NCBI GenBank assembly: GCA_022447545.1
Contig: JAKVBI010000010.1
Coordinates: 1-64,000 of the forward strand
Length of the DNA stretch: 64,000 nt
Origin: Myxococcota bacterium
GTDB lineage: Bacteria; Myxococcota_A; UBA9160; SMWR01
Reading direction: 5' to 3'
Part shown: piece by piece, positions 37,301 to 46,538 of the stretch
Position numbering within the stretch: position 1 is the first letter of the stretch
Layout of the letters: every line of letters begins with the position of its first letter
Position numbers and translations under genes: made by a program
The notes under the pieces: model-generated
The model's database searches: none
What the model was told of the DNA's origin: nothing
Seen by the model: the letters and a program-made list of their open reading frames with translations, nothing else

Positions 37301-38068
37301 ATGAACAAGGTCAAACTGGGATTCTTCTCCTTCTCGGAGGTCACGATTCCCTCGGAGCATCACGCCTACAACGAGTGGCACCAACTCGATCACATGCCCG
37401 AGCAGTTCCAACTCCCGGGTCTCGCCCGGGGAGAACGCTGGGTTTCGACGCCGGCGTGCCGAGCGGCCCGACAGGTCAGTGATCCCATGGTGGACCCGGT
37501 CCATTATGTGACTCTGTATCTGATGTCGGAGCCGCTGGAGCCGACACTTCGAGATTTCTACGATCTGGGCGCGAATTTGCGCGAATTGGGTCGTTTTCAC
37601 GAGCACCGAAAAGCCCACCTGGGCGGACCGTTCTATCTGGTGAAGGCCTATGCCGCTCCGAGGGTGTTGGTTTCTGCGGAGTGTCTTCCCGCGCGTCCGC
37701 ATCGGGGGGTCTGGGTCGAAGTCTGCGACGTGGAGCCCGGCGTTACCGAAGCGTACGCCCAGTGGCTGGACCGGGTTCATGTACCCGATGTTCTCGAGGT
37801 CGAGGGGGTGGCGGGGACGTATACCTTTGCGAGCCGGGGGAGTGAAGCCGCGGCATTCGCCAACGCCAACCCTCCGGGCCGGCGAATCCTGGTCCACTAT
37901 CTCGAGAAGGAACCCTTGGCAATTGCCGAAGAGTTTCAGAAGCGCCGAGAAGAATGGCGTGCTGCGGGGCGCCTGCCCGATTTTGAAGGGCGTGTGAAGG
38001 TTCTCTTTTCGGGGCCTCTCGAGACCATCGTTCCCTGGCAATGGGATTGGTTCGATTCAGAGGGTTGA
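37301..38068 (+). CDS. Dimeric alpha/beta-barrel (EthD-like) protein, two tandem halves
   Basis: 255 residues, unrecognised by name. Each half shows a ferredoxin-like strand, a Trp-x-His or Asp-His helix start and a Pro-Gly turn: YNEWHQLDHMPEQFQLPG in the N-terminal half and YAQWLDRVHVPDVLEVEG in the C-terminal half. This is the pattern of EthD/antibiotic-monooxygenase-type dimeric barrels, duplicated in one chain. GGGAGG precedes the ATG by about ten bases. It follows the giant gene by 99 bases on the same strand but has no terminator or other link to it. Related barrels degrade or isomerise cyclic substrates; the role here is unknown. Confidence 0.78.
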   Translation: MNKVKLGFFSFSEVTIPSEHHAYNEWHQLDHMPEQFQLPGLARGERWVSTPACRAARQVSDPMVDPVHYVTLYLMSEPLEPTLRDFYDLGANLRELGRFHEHRKAHLGGPFYLVKAYAAPRVLVSAECLPARPHRGVWVEVCDVEPGVTEAYAQWLDRVHVPDVLEVEGVAGTYTFASRGSEAAAFANANPPGRRILVHYLEKEPLAIAEEFQKRREEWRAAGRLPDFEGRVKVLFSGPLETIVPWQWDWFDSEG

Positions 38069-38103
38069 CCCCGTGTTGCTCGTTGGCTCCCCGCCGGGTG
38101 ACG

Positions 38104-39195
38104 TCAGAACTCGAGGCCGTACACCCGCGCCGCATTTTCACATGTGACCTTCCGCAGGACTTCGTCCCCATGTTGAGCGAGCGGCGACTCGGCCACCACC
38201 TTGCGCGAGTGGGGCCAGGTGCTGTCTCCATGGGGATAGTCTGAAGCCCACATCACATTGTCGGCTCCGATGCGGGGAATGAGTTCGACCCCCAATGCCT
38301 CTTCCTCGTAGGTGGTGATCACCTGGCGAGCGAAGATCTCGCTGGGAAGCATGTCGATCTTATGGTCGTTGACCAACGGCCCATATTTGTGGAGTTCATG
38401 ATCCAGGCGCTCGACCACGTAGGGGATCCAGCCCAGGCCCGCCTCACCCATGACGAAGGTGAGGTTTGGCCGCTTTTCCAGGATGCCCGAGAAGATCATC
38501 CCTGAGAGGACTTCATCCATCTGCATGGGGACAATGGCCACGAACGCGGGCGAACGCCAGGAGCCGGGCTTCATTCGGAGGCTATGAGCTCCGCCAGACA
38601 GGTGGACGTGGATGGGGATCCCGATTTCCGCTGCGGCGTCCCAGAAGGGCGTCCAGGAGTCTTCGAAAACGGGATCGCCACGGCCGATGGTGTCGCTGAC
38701 GATGGCGCCCTTATGTCCCAGTTTGGCGCAGCGCTCGAGCTCCTGGATCGCCGCGGGGATATCAAAACTCGGGATGTCCGGCAGTAGAACGAGGCGATTG
38801 GGGGCTGCCTTTTGGAACTCGGCCGCCCAGTCATTGTAGGCGGACGAGACCTGGGCGTAGAGTTCTTCGTCTTGAATGCGCAGCTGGGTAGAGGTGGGAC
38901 CGTAGATCACCTGGGCGTGTACGCCGTCCTCGTCCATGTCCTCGAGACGTGAGTCAGGCTGCCCCGGTCGAAAACCATGCTGCCGGGTCTGGATGAGGCC
39001 GGAGGGCTTTCGTCCGCTGGGAGCCAGACGTTCGCCATCGACGATCCACCACGGGCCGTCGTCGGTTTCCTCGACCCGTGGCCCGCGTTCACGCCAGGCC
39101 TTCGGGAGCCGTTCCTGCCAGGTTTCGGGAGGCATGGCGTGGATGTCCATGTGGTCGTCGGCAGAGATGAGAATCTGGTCATTGGGGAGGCTCAT
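38104..39195 (-). CDS. PF04909 amidohydrolase (third copy)
   Basis: 363 residues. Begins LISADDHMDIHAMPPETW, again with D-D-H in place of the N-terminal HxH. It carries MDEDGVHAQVIYGPTSTQ, IHVHLSGGAHSL, the strand FVMGEAGLGW, and the C-terminal SDYPHGDSTWPHSRKV holding the last metal-ligand Asp. That final motif is nearly identical to the gene at 10936, so the two are close paralogues. A decarboxylase or hydrolase acting on a carboxylated ring compound is usual for the family. Convergent with the barrel protein at 37301, and divergent from hspQ. Confidence 0.92.
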   Translation of the reverse strand: MSLPNDQILISADDHMDIHAMPPETWQERLPKAWRERGPRVEETDDGPWWIVDGERLAPSGRKPSGLIQTRQHGFRPGQPDSRLEDMDEDGVHAQVIYGPTSTQLRIQDEELYAQVSSAYNDWAAEFQKAAPNRLVLLPDIPSFDIPAAIQELERCAKLGHKGAIVSDTIGRGDPVFEDSWTPFWDAAAEIGIPIHVHLSGGAHSLRMKPGSWRSPAFVAIVPMQMDEVLSGMIFSGILEKRPNLTFVMGEAGLGWIPYVVERLDHELHKYGPLVNDHKIDMLPSEIFARQVITTYEEEALGVELIPRIGADNVMWASDYPHGDSTWPHSRKVVAESPLAQHGDEVLRKVTCENAARVYGLEF

Positions 39196-39402
39196 GGGGA
39201 TCCTTCCATGGGTGTAAGCGAAAGAGTCAGGCTCCCACTTTACAGTGAATGGGTCCTGGGGATCCAGTTACACCTGCTGAGCGATGAGATTCGTGGGCGG
39301 GCCCGAAACGATTGGCGTGCTATTTTTCGGATCGGTCGCGGCGGACTCGTGGGCGGTCGGATTCGGAAGAGTTTCAATACCCGACTGGGGGAAGCTTCGA
39401 GA

Positions 39403-39753
39403 ATGGGTGTGGATCGGGAGGAAATGGTCAACCGGGATGCGAAGTTTCGCATTGGGGCGATCGTCCGGCACCGCTTCTACCCATTCCGCGGCGTAATCTA
39501 TGACGTGGATCCGACTTTCAGCAACACCGAAGAGTGGTGGCAATCGATTCCCGAAGACGTCAGGCCAGCAAAGAACCAACCCTACTACCACCTGCTGGCA
39601 GAGAACGACGAGGGAACCTACGCCGCGTATGTGTCGGAGCAGAATCTCGTGCCCGACGAAAGTGGCGAGCCCTGTCTCCATCCGCTGGTGGAACAGATCT
39701 TCGATGGCCCCAGTGAAGGCCATTACGATCTGAAGGTCCGAACCGACAACTGA
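39403..39753 (+). CDS. hspQ: HspQ/YccV-like hemimethylated-DNA-binding family protein
   Basis: 116 residues. The conserved segment AKFRIGAIVRHRFYPFRGVIYDVDPTF, then NQPYYHLLAEN and YAAYVSEQNLVPD, matches HspQ, a small beta-barrel protein that binds hemimethylated oriC DNA and modulates Lon in enterobacteria. The ATG at 39403 has GGGGGAAG eight bases upstream; a second ATG at 39424 is too close to GGAGG. The frame extends to 38977 without support. It sits alone between an amidohydrolase and the acyl-CoA synthetase, 57 bases ahead of the latter, and may share its transcript. Confidence 0.88.
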   Translation: MGVDREEMVNRDAKFRIGAIVRHRFYPFRGVIYDVDPTFSNTEEWWQSIPEDVRPAKNQPYYHLLAENDEGTYAAYVSEQNLVPDESGEPCLHPLVEQIFDGPSEGHYDLKVRTDN

Positions 39754-39810
39754 CAGCCCTCGGTTGTGTTTCCGGCGGCAGTATCACTGCACACAGGTGA
39801 GGTCGAGAAC

Positions 39811-41469
39811 TTGGCCTTCGACTATCACGCTCATGGATTGATCGAATCGCCCGCCCGTCCTGCGATCCCCGGAGACGGGCCTCAGACCGTGGCGGAACTT
39901 CTCGACGCGTTTGTGGCTCTCGAGCCCGATCGAGAAGCATTGGTCGGGAGGGACGGGCGGTATACCTACGCGGAACTCGATGAGGCGGTCAATCGGGTCT
40001 GCGCGACCTTGGGGGCCATGGGAGTGAGGTCCGGCGACCGGGTTGCCGCCTCGCTGGTGAATTCCGCGAGCATCATCGTCGCCTTTCTAGGGGTGTTGAG
40101 GATGGGGGCCATCTGGGTGGGTATCAACCGCGCGCTCGCGCCCCCGGAAAAAGCCTACTTGCTGACGGATTCGGGGGCATCGGTGTTCCTGGGCGACGGA
40201 GAGATGGTCGGTCAACTCGAACGGTTGCGCGGCGAGATTTCGTGTGTCCAGCATTGGGTGCGATCGGACCCCGGCGATGCTTCTAGCGAATGGGCACAGC
40301 GAATCAGTGAACAGGATGGGGCCACCCATCCGCGCGCCGAGATCGATCCCTTTGCGCCGGCGGCCATCGCTTATACCAGCGGAACCACCGGTTTCCCCAA
40401 AGGAGCGGTTCACAGTCAGCACAATATATTGTTACCGGGTGCGTCGGCTTTGATTGAATGGTCCGATGGTGGCGGCTTTCGCACCGGGGTCTGTCTTCCG
40501 CTCACTCTCTTGAACCTGATGGTGCTTGGCCCCGCTCTGGTGTATCAGGCGGGGGGGTGCGTGGTGGCCATGGATCGTGTCGATGCCGTGGGCCTGGCCC
40601 AGTGGATTCGTGAAGAGCGAGTCCAGGGGTTTTCATCGGTACCTGCCATCATGAATGATCTCCTCACGCATCCTGACGTCAGCCACGAGGATTTGAGCAG
40701 TCTCGAGCGACCGGGAGTGGGAGGAGCCGAGTGTCCCGAGTCCACGCGGTTGCTCTACCGGCAACGTTATGGGCGCGAGGTGACCATTGGGTATGGGCTC
40801 ACCGAGGCGCCCACTTCGGTGACGCATACGGAATCAGACCGCGAGCGAGTCCCCGGAAGTTGTGGTGTGGCGTTGCCCTTCGTTTCCGTGAGTGTGCGTG
40901 GGGGCGATGGGGAGGAGTTGCCGGTAGGAGAGGTTGGGGAAGTCTGTGTCGAGCCGGCACGCGATGGGCGCCTCGCTGGAATCTACACCCCCATGCTCGG
41001 CTACTGGAATCGCCCGGAGGCCACAGAAAAGGCGTTGCGAGGCGGGTTGCTGAATACCGACGATCTCGGGCATTTTGACTCGGCGGGGAACCTGTACATT
41101 GATGACCGCCGCTCGGATTTGATCCTCAGGGGGGGGGCCAATGTGTACCCGGCCGAGGTGGAGCGCGTGCTGATGGCCGATGAGCGTGTGGTCGCTTGTG
41201 CGGTGCTGGGGGTTCCAGACGAGCGTCTGGGCGAGCGTGTGGTGGGTGTGGTGCAGCTTGAACCGGGTTCGAGACCTTGTGGGGACGATCTCCTGAGTCA
41301 ATGTGCCGAGCAATTGGCTCGCTACAAGGTGCCGGAGCGTCTGCTCGTCGTGGATGCCTTTCCTCGGACACCCATGGGAAAGATTCGAAAGCGCGATCTC
41401 GTGAAACTCTTCGATCCAGTCGATGGCAATCGGACGAAATCCGGGGCCGAGGGTGAAGCTTCGGGGTGA
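39811..41469 (+). CDS. Acyl-CoA synthetase (AMP-binding, ANL superfamily)
   Basis: 552 residues from a TTG at 39811, eight bases after GAGG; an upstream GTG at 39766 has no ribosome site. It activates a carboxylic acid to its CoA thioester through an acyl-adenylate. Motifs: A3 loop YTSGTTGFPKG (188-198), GYGLTEAP, the hinge DDRRSDLILRGGANVYPAEVE, and the catalytic Lys in PRTPMGKIRKRDL. It ends in a GTGA overlap with the SDR gene, so the two are coupled. Chain length or ring preference cannot be judged. Confidence 0.95.
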   Translation: MAFDYHAHGLIESPARPAIPGDGPQTVAELLDAFVALEPDREALVGRDGRYTYAELDEAVNRVCATLGAMGVRSGDRVAASLVNSASIIVAFLGVLRMGAIWVGINRALAPPEKAYLLTDSGASVFLGDGEMVGQLERLRGEISCVQHWVRSDPGDASSEWAQRISEQDGATHPRAEIDPFAPAAIAYTSGTTGFPKGAVHSQHNILLPGASALIEWSDGGGFRTGVCLPLTLLNLMVLGPALVYQAGGCVVAMDRVDAVGLAQWIREERVQGFSSVPAIMNDLLTHPDVSHEDLSSLERPGVGGAECPESTRLLYRQRYGREVTIGYGLTEAPTSVTHTESDRERVPGSCGVALPFVSVSVRGGDGEELPVGEVGEVCVEPARDGRLAGIYTPMLGYWNRPEATEKALRGGLLNTDDLGHFDSAGNLYIDDRRSDLILRGGANVYPAEVERVLMADERVVACAVLGVPDERLGERVVGVVQLEPGSRPCGDDLLSQCAEQLARYKVPERLLVVDAFPRTPMGKIRKRDLVKLFDPVDGNRTKSGAEGEASG

Positions 41470-42239
41470 GGTCCTCGTCCGAATCGTTGCTCGGTCGTAC
41501 GGCGCTGGTTACCGGAGCCAGTCGGGGGATCGGGCGCGCGATCGCTCTGGCCCTTGGGCGCGACGGAGCGGATGTCGCAGTTCACTATCGGACCGATGCC
41601 CATTTGGCGGCGGAATGCGTTTCCGAGCTCAGGTCGTTGGGGCGGCGTTCGAGCGCGCACCGCGCCGATGTCGCGAATCGGGAGGAATTGCGTCGCCTGG
41701 TTGGGGAGGTCGAGCGAGAGTTCGGAGATATCGACATCCTGGTCAACAACGCTGGGGTCGACTTCCGGGGGGCCGGTGTGGTGGAGACGGAACCCGATGA
41801 AGTCGATCGGGCGCTTCGCATCAATGCGTTGGCTCCACACGAGTTGTGTCGGTTGGTGTTGCCGGGGATGAGACGTGCCGAGAGGGGTGACATCGTGATG
41901 CTGTCGAGTGTGGTCACCGAAGTGATGGGTGCGGACTATGCCCCCTACGCAATGAGCAAGGCTGCTCTAGAGGCGCTGGCCGTCGTGCTTGCGAAAGAGG
42001 AGCGAGCCCACGGAATCCACGTCAATGTGGTAGCCCCCGGCCTCGTTCAAACGAAGATGGGAGATCGATACATCGAACACCTCGGAGCGGACTCGGATCT
42101 GGAAGCCGTCGCTCGCATGATGCCTTTTGGCCGGATCTGTCAACCGGAGGAGGTCGCAGAGGTGGTTCGCTTCCTGGTTTCAGAAGGCGGCGCCTACGTC
42201 AGTGGACAACGCATTTACGTCAACGGGGGTGGGCAGTAG
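41466..42239 (+). CDS. Short-chain dehydrogenase/reductase (FabG-like)
   Basis: 257 residues, classical SDR length. The cofactor loop is TGASRGIG, followed by NNAG (as VNNAGVDFRG), the catalytic Ser in MLSSVV and YAMSK. The C-terminus has GxYVSGQRIYVNGG typical of FabG-like reductases. The GTG start overlaps the acyl-CoA synthetase stop, so a 3-hydroxyacyl-CoA or alcohol dehydrogenase acting after CoA activation is likely. Arg in the segment AVHYRTD suggests NADP(H) preference, which is a weak inference. Confidence 0.94.
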   Translation: MRSSSESLLGRTALVTGASRGIGRAIALALGRDGADVAVHYRTDAHLAAECVSELRSLGRRSSAHRADVANREELRRLVGEVEREFGDIDILVNNAGVDFRGAGVVETEPDEVDRALRINALAPHELCRLVLPGMRRAERGDIVMLSSVVTEVMGADYAPYAMSKAALEALAVVLAKEERAHGIHVNVVAPGLVQTKMGDRYIEHLGADSDLEAVARMMPFGRICQPEEVAEVVRFLVSEGGAYVSGQRIYVNGGGQ

Positions 42240-42314
42240 CGGGTCGCTTCGGGCAGGGGCCGCGCTGGCCGATTTCGGGTGTAGAATCAACGGGTTTTCA
42301 CAGGAGGAACTCGG

Positions 42315-43301
42315 ATGAAGCTCGGTCTCGTACTTTCGGCGCCCACGATTGCCGAACAGGTTCGCTTTGCCGTGCGCGCCGAGGACGCAGGGTTCGACTC
42401 GGTTTGGACCATTGAGTTCTTTAATCAACATGGCTTCGTGAGGCTGGCTGCCGTTGCCGGCGCGACTCAACGGGTTCGAGTCGGCACGGCCATCGCCTAC
42501 GCGTTTATGAGGACTCCGGTTCTCGCGGCCACCGGTGCCATGGACATTGACGAGATCTCCGGTGGACGGATGGTGTTGGGGTTGGGAAGCGGTACGCGAA
42601 ACATGAACCAGAAGTGGTACTCGATCCCCTTTGAGTCGCCACCGGCGCCGAGAATTCGAGAGGCCGTGGCATTGATTCGGGCGACGTTTGAGGCCAGTGG
42701 GGGAGGGGGGCTTTCCTTCGAGGGCGAGCACTACCAGGTCTCGAACCCGACCTTTCAACGGGCGGGTGCGGTTCGGGAAACGATTCCAATCTATGTGGCA
42801 GCGGTGAATCGAGGGATGATCCGGGCGGCGGCAGCGGTTGGGGATGGCCTGGTGGGTCACCCGGTCTACACCCGGCGATACATCCGCGAAGTCGTGAACC
42901 CGGAAATCGAGGGAACTCGCTGCGAGTTGGCTCCGTATGTGGTCTGCTCCATCGCAGAGGATCGAGAGGTCGCGCGTCGAGAGGCCCGCGCACAGATTGC
43001 CTTCTATTACACGACTCGCCTCTATCATTCGATTCTCGACGTCCACGGTTGGCGCGAGATGGGAGAGACGATTGCTGGAGCGTTCCGTCAGCTCGACTTG
43101 GAGGGCATGAGTGAAGCAGTGAGTGATGAGTTGCTGGATGAAATTGCGGTCACGGGTACGCCAGATGAAGCCCGAGACCGTCTTGCCAATTGGGAGGGCC
43201 TGACCGAACAGGTTCTGCTCTATCCACCGACCGTGGGGACTCGGCCCGAGCGAGTGCGGGAGAATCTCGACGCGATGATCGATACCTTCGGGCGGACGTG
43301 A
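42315..43301 (+). CDS. LLM-class F420- or flavin-dependent oxidoreductase
   Basis: 328 residues, the standard luciferase-like TIM-barrel size. The N-terminus MKLGLVLSAPTIAEQVRFA, the GFDSVWTIEFF strand, and ISGGRMVLGLGSG are typical of F420-dependent members of the LLM family (methylenetetrahydromethanopterin-reductase-like). CAGGAGGAACTCGG gives a strong ribosome site at the ATG. Located 75 bases after the SDR on the same strand. F420 use would require F420 biosynthesis genes, which are not in this window. Confidence 0.92.
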   Translation: MKLGLVLSAPTIAEQVRFAVRAEDAGFDSVWTIEFFNQHGFVRLAAVAGATQRVRVGTAIAYAFMRTPVLAATGAMDIDEISGGRMVLGLGSGTRNMNQKWYSIPFESPPAPRIREAVALIRATFEASGGGGLSFEGEHYQVSNPTFQRAGAVRETIPIYVAAVNRGMIRAAAAVGDGLVGHPVYTRRYIREVVNPEIEGTRCELAPYVVCSIAEDREVARREARAQIAFYYTTRLYHSILDVHGWREMGETIAGAFRQLDLEGMSEAVSDELLDEIAVTGTPDEARDRLANWEGLTEQVLLYPPTVGTRPERVRENLDAMIDTFGRT

Positions 43302-43394
43302 AGGGGGGCGGGTGTATTCGGTGGCGCGAGATGTTGCTCAACGGTTATACACAGGGCGTTGCAGAGCAATCATCAACCGAATGGAGTCTTGTGC

Positions 43395-44012
43395 ATGAAA
43401 CTGTTCAATTCGATGGGCCCCAACCCTCGCCTGGTTCGGATGTTTTTGGCTGAGAAGGAACTCGAGATCCCCTTTCAGGAGATCGACATCATGGGCGGGG
43501 AGAATCGCAAGTCGCCGTACACGGACAAGAATCCCCTGGGTCAGTTGCCGGCCCTGGAACTCGACGACGGAAGCGTCATCGCCGAGACCGTGGCGATTTG
43601 TGAATACATCGAGGAAGTTCATCCGTCTCCAGCGGTGATCGGCGCCAACCCTGCAGAGCGCGCCGAAACCCGCATGTGGACGCGTCGTGTGGAACTCAAC
43701 GTCACTGAACCCATGGGTGCAGGTTTTCGATATTCCGACGGAATGGCGATGTTCAAGGATCGAATCCGCGTGATTCCTGAGGCCGCCGATGGTCTCAAGG
43801 CTCAGGCGCAGGACGGGATGGCGCGTCTGAACTCGATGCTCGAGGGCAAGGAGTTTCTGACCGGAAGCCGGTTCACTTTGGCGGACATCGTTCTGTTCAG
43901 CTTTCTCGACTTCGGAAAGATGATCGGCCAGCCCGTCGACTCGAAGAATGAACTTCTTCAGGCTTGGATGGATCGGGTGGCGGCGAGACCGAGCGCCGAG
44001 TCGAGCCAGTAG
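43395..44012 (+). CDS. Glutathione S-transferase
   Basis: 205 residues. The thioredoxin-like N-terminal domain begins MKLFNSMGPNPRLVRMFLAE with Ser or Asn as candidate glutathione-activating residues, continues with GQLPALELDDGSVIAETVAI (the cis-Pro and the gamma-Glu-binding SxAI-like motif), and leads into an all-helical C-terminal domain containing FTLADIVLFSFLDF. GGAG lies eight bases before the ATG. The downstream amidohydrolase starts 16 bases after the stop. Detoxification or isomerisation in a catabolic operon are both possible. Confidence 0.93.
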   Translation: MKLFNSMGPNPRLVRMFLAEKELEIPFQEIDIMGGENRKSPYTDKNPLGQLPALELDDGSVIAETVAICEYIEEVHPSPAVIGANPAERAETRMWTRRVELNVTEPMGAGFRYSDGMAMFKDRIRVIPEAADGLKAQAQDGMARLNSMLEGKEFLTGSRFTLADIVLFSFLDFGKMIGQPVDSKNELLQAWMDRVAARPSAESSQ

Positions 44013-44028
44013 GCTCGAAGCGGCACCG

Positions 44029-45249
44029 TTGTTGCCCCTCGCTCTTACCGGAGTTCGAATCTGGGATGGCTGCTCGTCAGAGACGACGCGGGAGCGATTG
44101 ACGATTCGGATCCATGGGGATCGAATCGCTGGCGTGGGAACTGCCCCCGAGTTGGCGCAGGAAGCCCACCGGGTCGAACTGGACGGTGCTGTGGTTCTGC
44201 CGGGTCTCATTGATGCTCATGTGCATCTGACTCTCGATCCCTCCATCCGGTCCCCTGATGAACAGTTGGTGGTTCCTAGTGATGAGGTCGTTCGGGCCAT
44301 GGAGGTGCGGGCGCTGCGAATGGTGCGGGCCGGGGTTACGACGGCCCGTGACCTGGGGGGTGGGCGCTGGCTCGAATTCAATCTGAGGGATCGGATTCTG
44401 AGTGGAGAGATCCCAGGTCCGCGGTTGTTGTGTGCTGGGCAGCCTGTGACCACGCCAACCGGACACTGTCACTTCTGGGGTGGGGGAGCGGGAAGCGAAG
44501 AGGAAATTCGTCAGGTCGTTCGCCGCCAGATCGATCGGGGAACGGACTGGGTCAAGGTCATGGCGAGCGGCGGAGTGATGACCCGGGAAAGTCGAGCCAG
44601 TGACGCACAGTTCGATGCGGTGTCCATGGGAATCGTATTGGAAGAAGCCAATCGAGGGGGTCGGCCGGTTGCGGCGCACTGTCATGCCACCTCGGCGATT
44701 CGGATCGCCTCCCAAGCGGGGGTCCGGACGGTAGAGCACTGCTCCTGGTCATCCCCCGAGGGTTTTGGAACGGCCTTGGACCGGGAGGTCCTCCGCGACA
44801 TGGCTCGACGTGAATTGTGGATCTCGGCGACGGTCAATCCCGGCTGGGGTCGACGCTACGACGAACAAGGGCGTCCCACGCCCTTCGTGCACCGGATGCG
44901 TGCTTGTTTCGAAGCCGCGCGCCAGGAGTGCGTCCCCCTGATCGCCTCCACCGACGCGGGCATTCCGGGCGTCGAGCACGACGCGCTTCCCGAGGCACTG
45001 CCGGTCTTCGCCGGCTATGCGGGGTTTGAACCGGTGGAGGCACTTCGAGCGGCAACGTCAGAATCCGCCAACGCGTTGGGGCTTGGCAAGGACACCGGCC
45101 GAGTGGAGGTGGGATTCCGGGCGGATCTGTTGGCGGTGGGGGGAGACCCTGTGATGGATTTGAGCGCCTTGAGGGATGTACGGTGTGTGGTCGCGGCCGG
45201 GCAGAAGGCCCTTGAGACGCCTTCTGCGGAAAATTCCGGCCGTCTGTAG
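44029..45249 (+). CDS. Amidohydrolase, imidazolonepropionase-like / prolidase-type
   Basis: 406 residues. The start is one of two TTG codons at 44029 and 44032 just after the GST stop; the open frame begins at 43948 inside the GST gene, which is not credible. Features: the small beta domain LTGVRIWDGCSSETT, the metal motif DAHVHLTLD, TWVKVMASGGVM (usual Lys-carboxylate strand KVMASGG), the AHCHAT and VEHCSW His ligands, and ASTDAGIPG with the final Asp. The pattern is that of metal-dependent amidohydrolases acting on cyclic amides, dipeptides or xenobiotics. Likely co-transcribed with the GST. Confidence 0.92.
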   Translation: MLPLALTGVRIWDGCSSETTRERLTIRIHGDRIAGVGTAPELAQEAHRVELDGAVVLPGLIDAHVHLTLDPSIRSPDEQLVVPSDEVVRAMEVRALRMVRAGVTTARDLGGGRWLEFNLRDRILSGEIPGPRLLCAGQPVTTPTGHCHFWGGGAGSEEEIRQVVRRQIDRGTDWVKVMASGGVMTRESRASDAQFDAVSMGIVLEEANRGGRPVAAHCHATSAIRIASQAGVRTVEHCSWSSPEGFGTALDREVLRDMARRELWISATVNPGWGRRYDEQGRPTPFVHRMRACFEAARQECVPLIASTDAGIPGVEHDALPEALPVFAGYAGFEPVEALRAATSESANALGLGKDTGRVEVGFRADLLAVGGDPVMDLSALRDVRCVVAAGQKALETPSAENSGRL

Positions 45250-45279
45250 AATTCGAATGGTCTTGGTTGAGGGGGGGGC

Positions 45280-46065
45280 GTGGTCAGGTTGAGTCGGCTC
45301 AGTCGATCGATCGAAGGAAAGGTGGCGCTGGTCACCGGTGCCGCGAGCGGGATGGGGCGAGCGACCGCTCACCTGTTCGCGGATGAGGGGGCTCAGGTCG
45401 CGGTCACGGACATTCACTTTGAGCGAGCGCGTTCGGTTGTCGAGGAGATCGAATCGGCAGGGGGACGGGCTCGAGCGTGGGAACTCGACGTGTCGGACCC
45501 GAAGTGTTGTCGTGCAGTCGTCGATGAGGTCGTTCGAGACTTCGGCGGGCTGGACATTCTGGTCAACAACGCTGGGGTGAGCATTGGGGCTGCAGCCACG
45601 GCATCTGACGAGGACTGGGAGCCTGCGTGGGAGAGGGCGCTGGCCACCATGCTCACCGCTCAGGCTCGCCTCGTGCGGATCTGCTTCGAACACCTTTCGC
45701 GTCATGGAGAGGGGCGCGTGGTGAATATCGCGTCTACGGAAGCGTTGGGGGCCTCGGCGGGAACAGGGCCCTACACGGCGGCAAAACACGGCGTGGTCGG
45801 GTTGACCCGAAGTCTCGCCGTGGAACTGGGCCGATCGGGAGTGACGTTCAACTGCATTTGCCCCGGCCCCATCCATACGGGGATGACGAGCGCGATTCCA
45901 GACGATGCCAAGACGAAATTTGCACGCAGGCGCGTCCCGCTCCGGCGTTACGGAGATCCAGAAGAAGTGGCACACGCCACCTTGTCGTTGGTGTTGCCCG
46001 CGGCGTCCTATATCAACGGCGTCACTCTGCCCGTCGACGGTGGGATGACGATCCAGAACACCTGA
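45280..46065 (+). CDS. Short-chain dehydrogenase/reductase
   Basis: 261 residues from a GTG at 45280. The cofactor loop is TGAASGMG, then VNNAGVSIG, the catalytic Ser in NIASTEAL, and YTAAKH with Tyr and Lys. The end INGVTLPVDGG is usual for 3-oxoacyl-reductase-like SDRs. Asp in AVTDIHF after the second strand points to NAD(H). Thirty bases after the amidohydrolase and eleven before the phosphatase-like gene, so it belongs to the same + strand run. Confidence 0.93.
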   Translation: MVRLSRLSRSIEGKVALVTGAASGMGRATAHLFADEGAQVAVTDIHFERARSVVEEIESAGGRARAWELDVSDPKCCRAVVDEVVRDFGGLDILVNNAGVSIGAAATASDEDWEPAWERALATMLTAQARLVRICFEHLSRHGEGRVVNIASTEALGASAGTGPYTAAKHGVVGLTRSLAVELGRSGVTFNCICPGPIHTGMTSAIPDDAKTKFARRRVPLRRYGDPEEVAHATLSLVLPAASYINGVTLPVDGGMTIQNT

Positions 46066-46075
46066 AGGGCGGAAA

Positions 46076-46522
46076 GTGCCGGGGACGGACCTCACTCTGC
46101 CCTGTGGCTCGCGCGTTCGTGCCTCGGCCTCTTATCACCGCCGGGAAGATGATCCCGATCGAGGTTTCGGGCTGTACCTGGATCCGCATTGGGAGCCGAC
46201 CTGGCCCTCCACAGTGGTGCCCTGGGTCAATCTGGGGCTGCCGCATGATTTCGAACAGGCCGTCGACGCGATCCAGCAAGCCTACGCGAAAGCCAGATCC
46301 GGGGTGCTCGTGGAGGTGGGTTGCCAGGGAGGTATCGGTCGAACCGGGGTGGTGATCGCTTGTATGGCGGTGCTTGCGGGTGTGGAGGACACCCAGGCCG
46401 TTGCGTGGGTTCGATCCCATTACGTCCAAAGGGCGGTCGAGACCCCACTCCAGGAGTGGTGGGTTCTGTGGTTTGCTGCTCGTGTTCAGGGACGACCGCC
46501 GCCGTCGCGCCCGGATACATGA
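46076..46522 (+). CDS. Protein-tyrosine / dual-specificity phosphatase-like protein
   Basis: 148 residues from a GTG at 46076. The P-loop GCQGGIGRTG gives Cys83 and Arg89 of the CX5R signature, preceded by a hydrophobic strand SGVLVEV and followed by a helix, as in the tyrosine-phosphatase fold. A helix-forming Asp-rich N-terminal region (RREDDPDRG) may carry the general acid. Family members dephosphorylate Tyr/Ser or inositol phosphates. Location in a dehydrogenase run is unusual. Substrate is unknown. Confidence 0.85.
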   Translation: MPGTDLTLPCGSRVRASASYHRREDDPDRGFGLYLDPHWEPTWPSTVVPWVNLGLPHDFEQAVDAIQQAYAKARSGVLVEVGCQGGIGRTGVVIACMAVLAGVEDTQAVAWVRSHYVQRAVETPLQEWWVLWFAARVQGRPPPSRPDT

Positions 46523-46538
46523 CGCAAAGGGCTGGGTC

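Noticed and set aside
39766-39810. GTG at 39766 as the start of the acyl-CoA synthetase
   Set aside because: No ribosome site, whereas the TTG at 39811 has GAGG at eight bases; the call affects only the first 15 residues.
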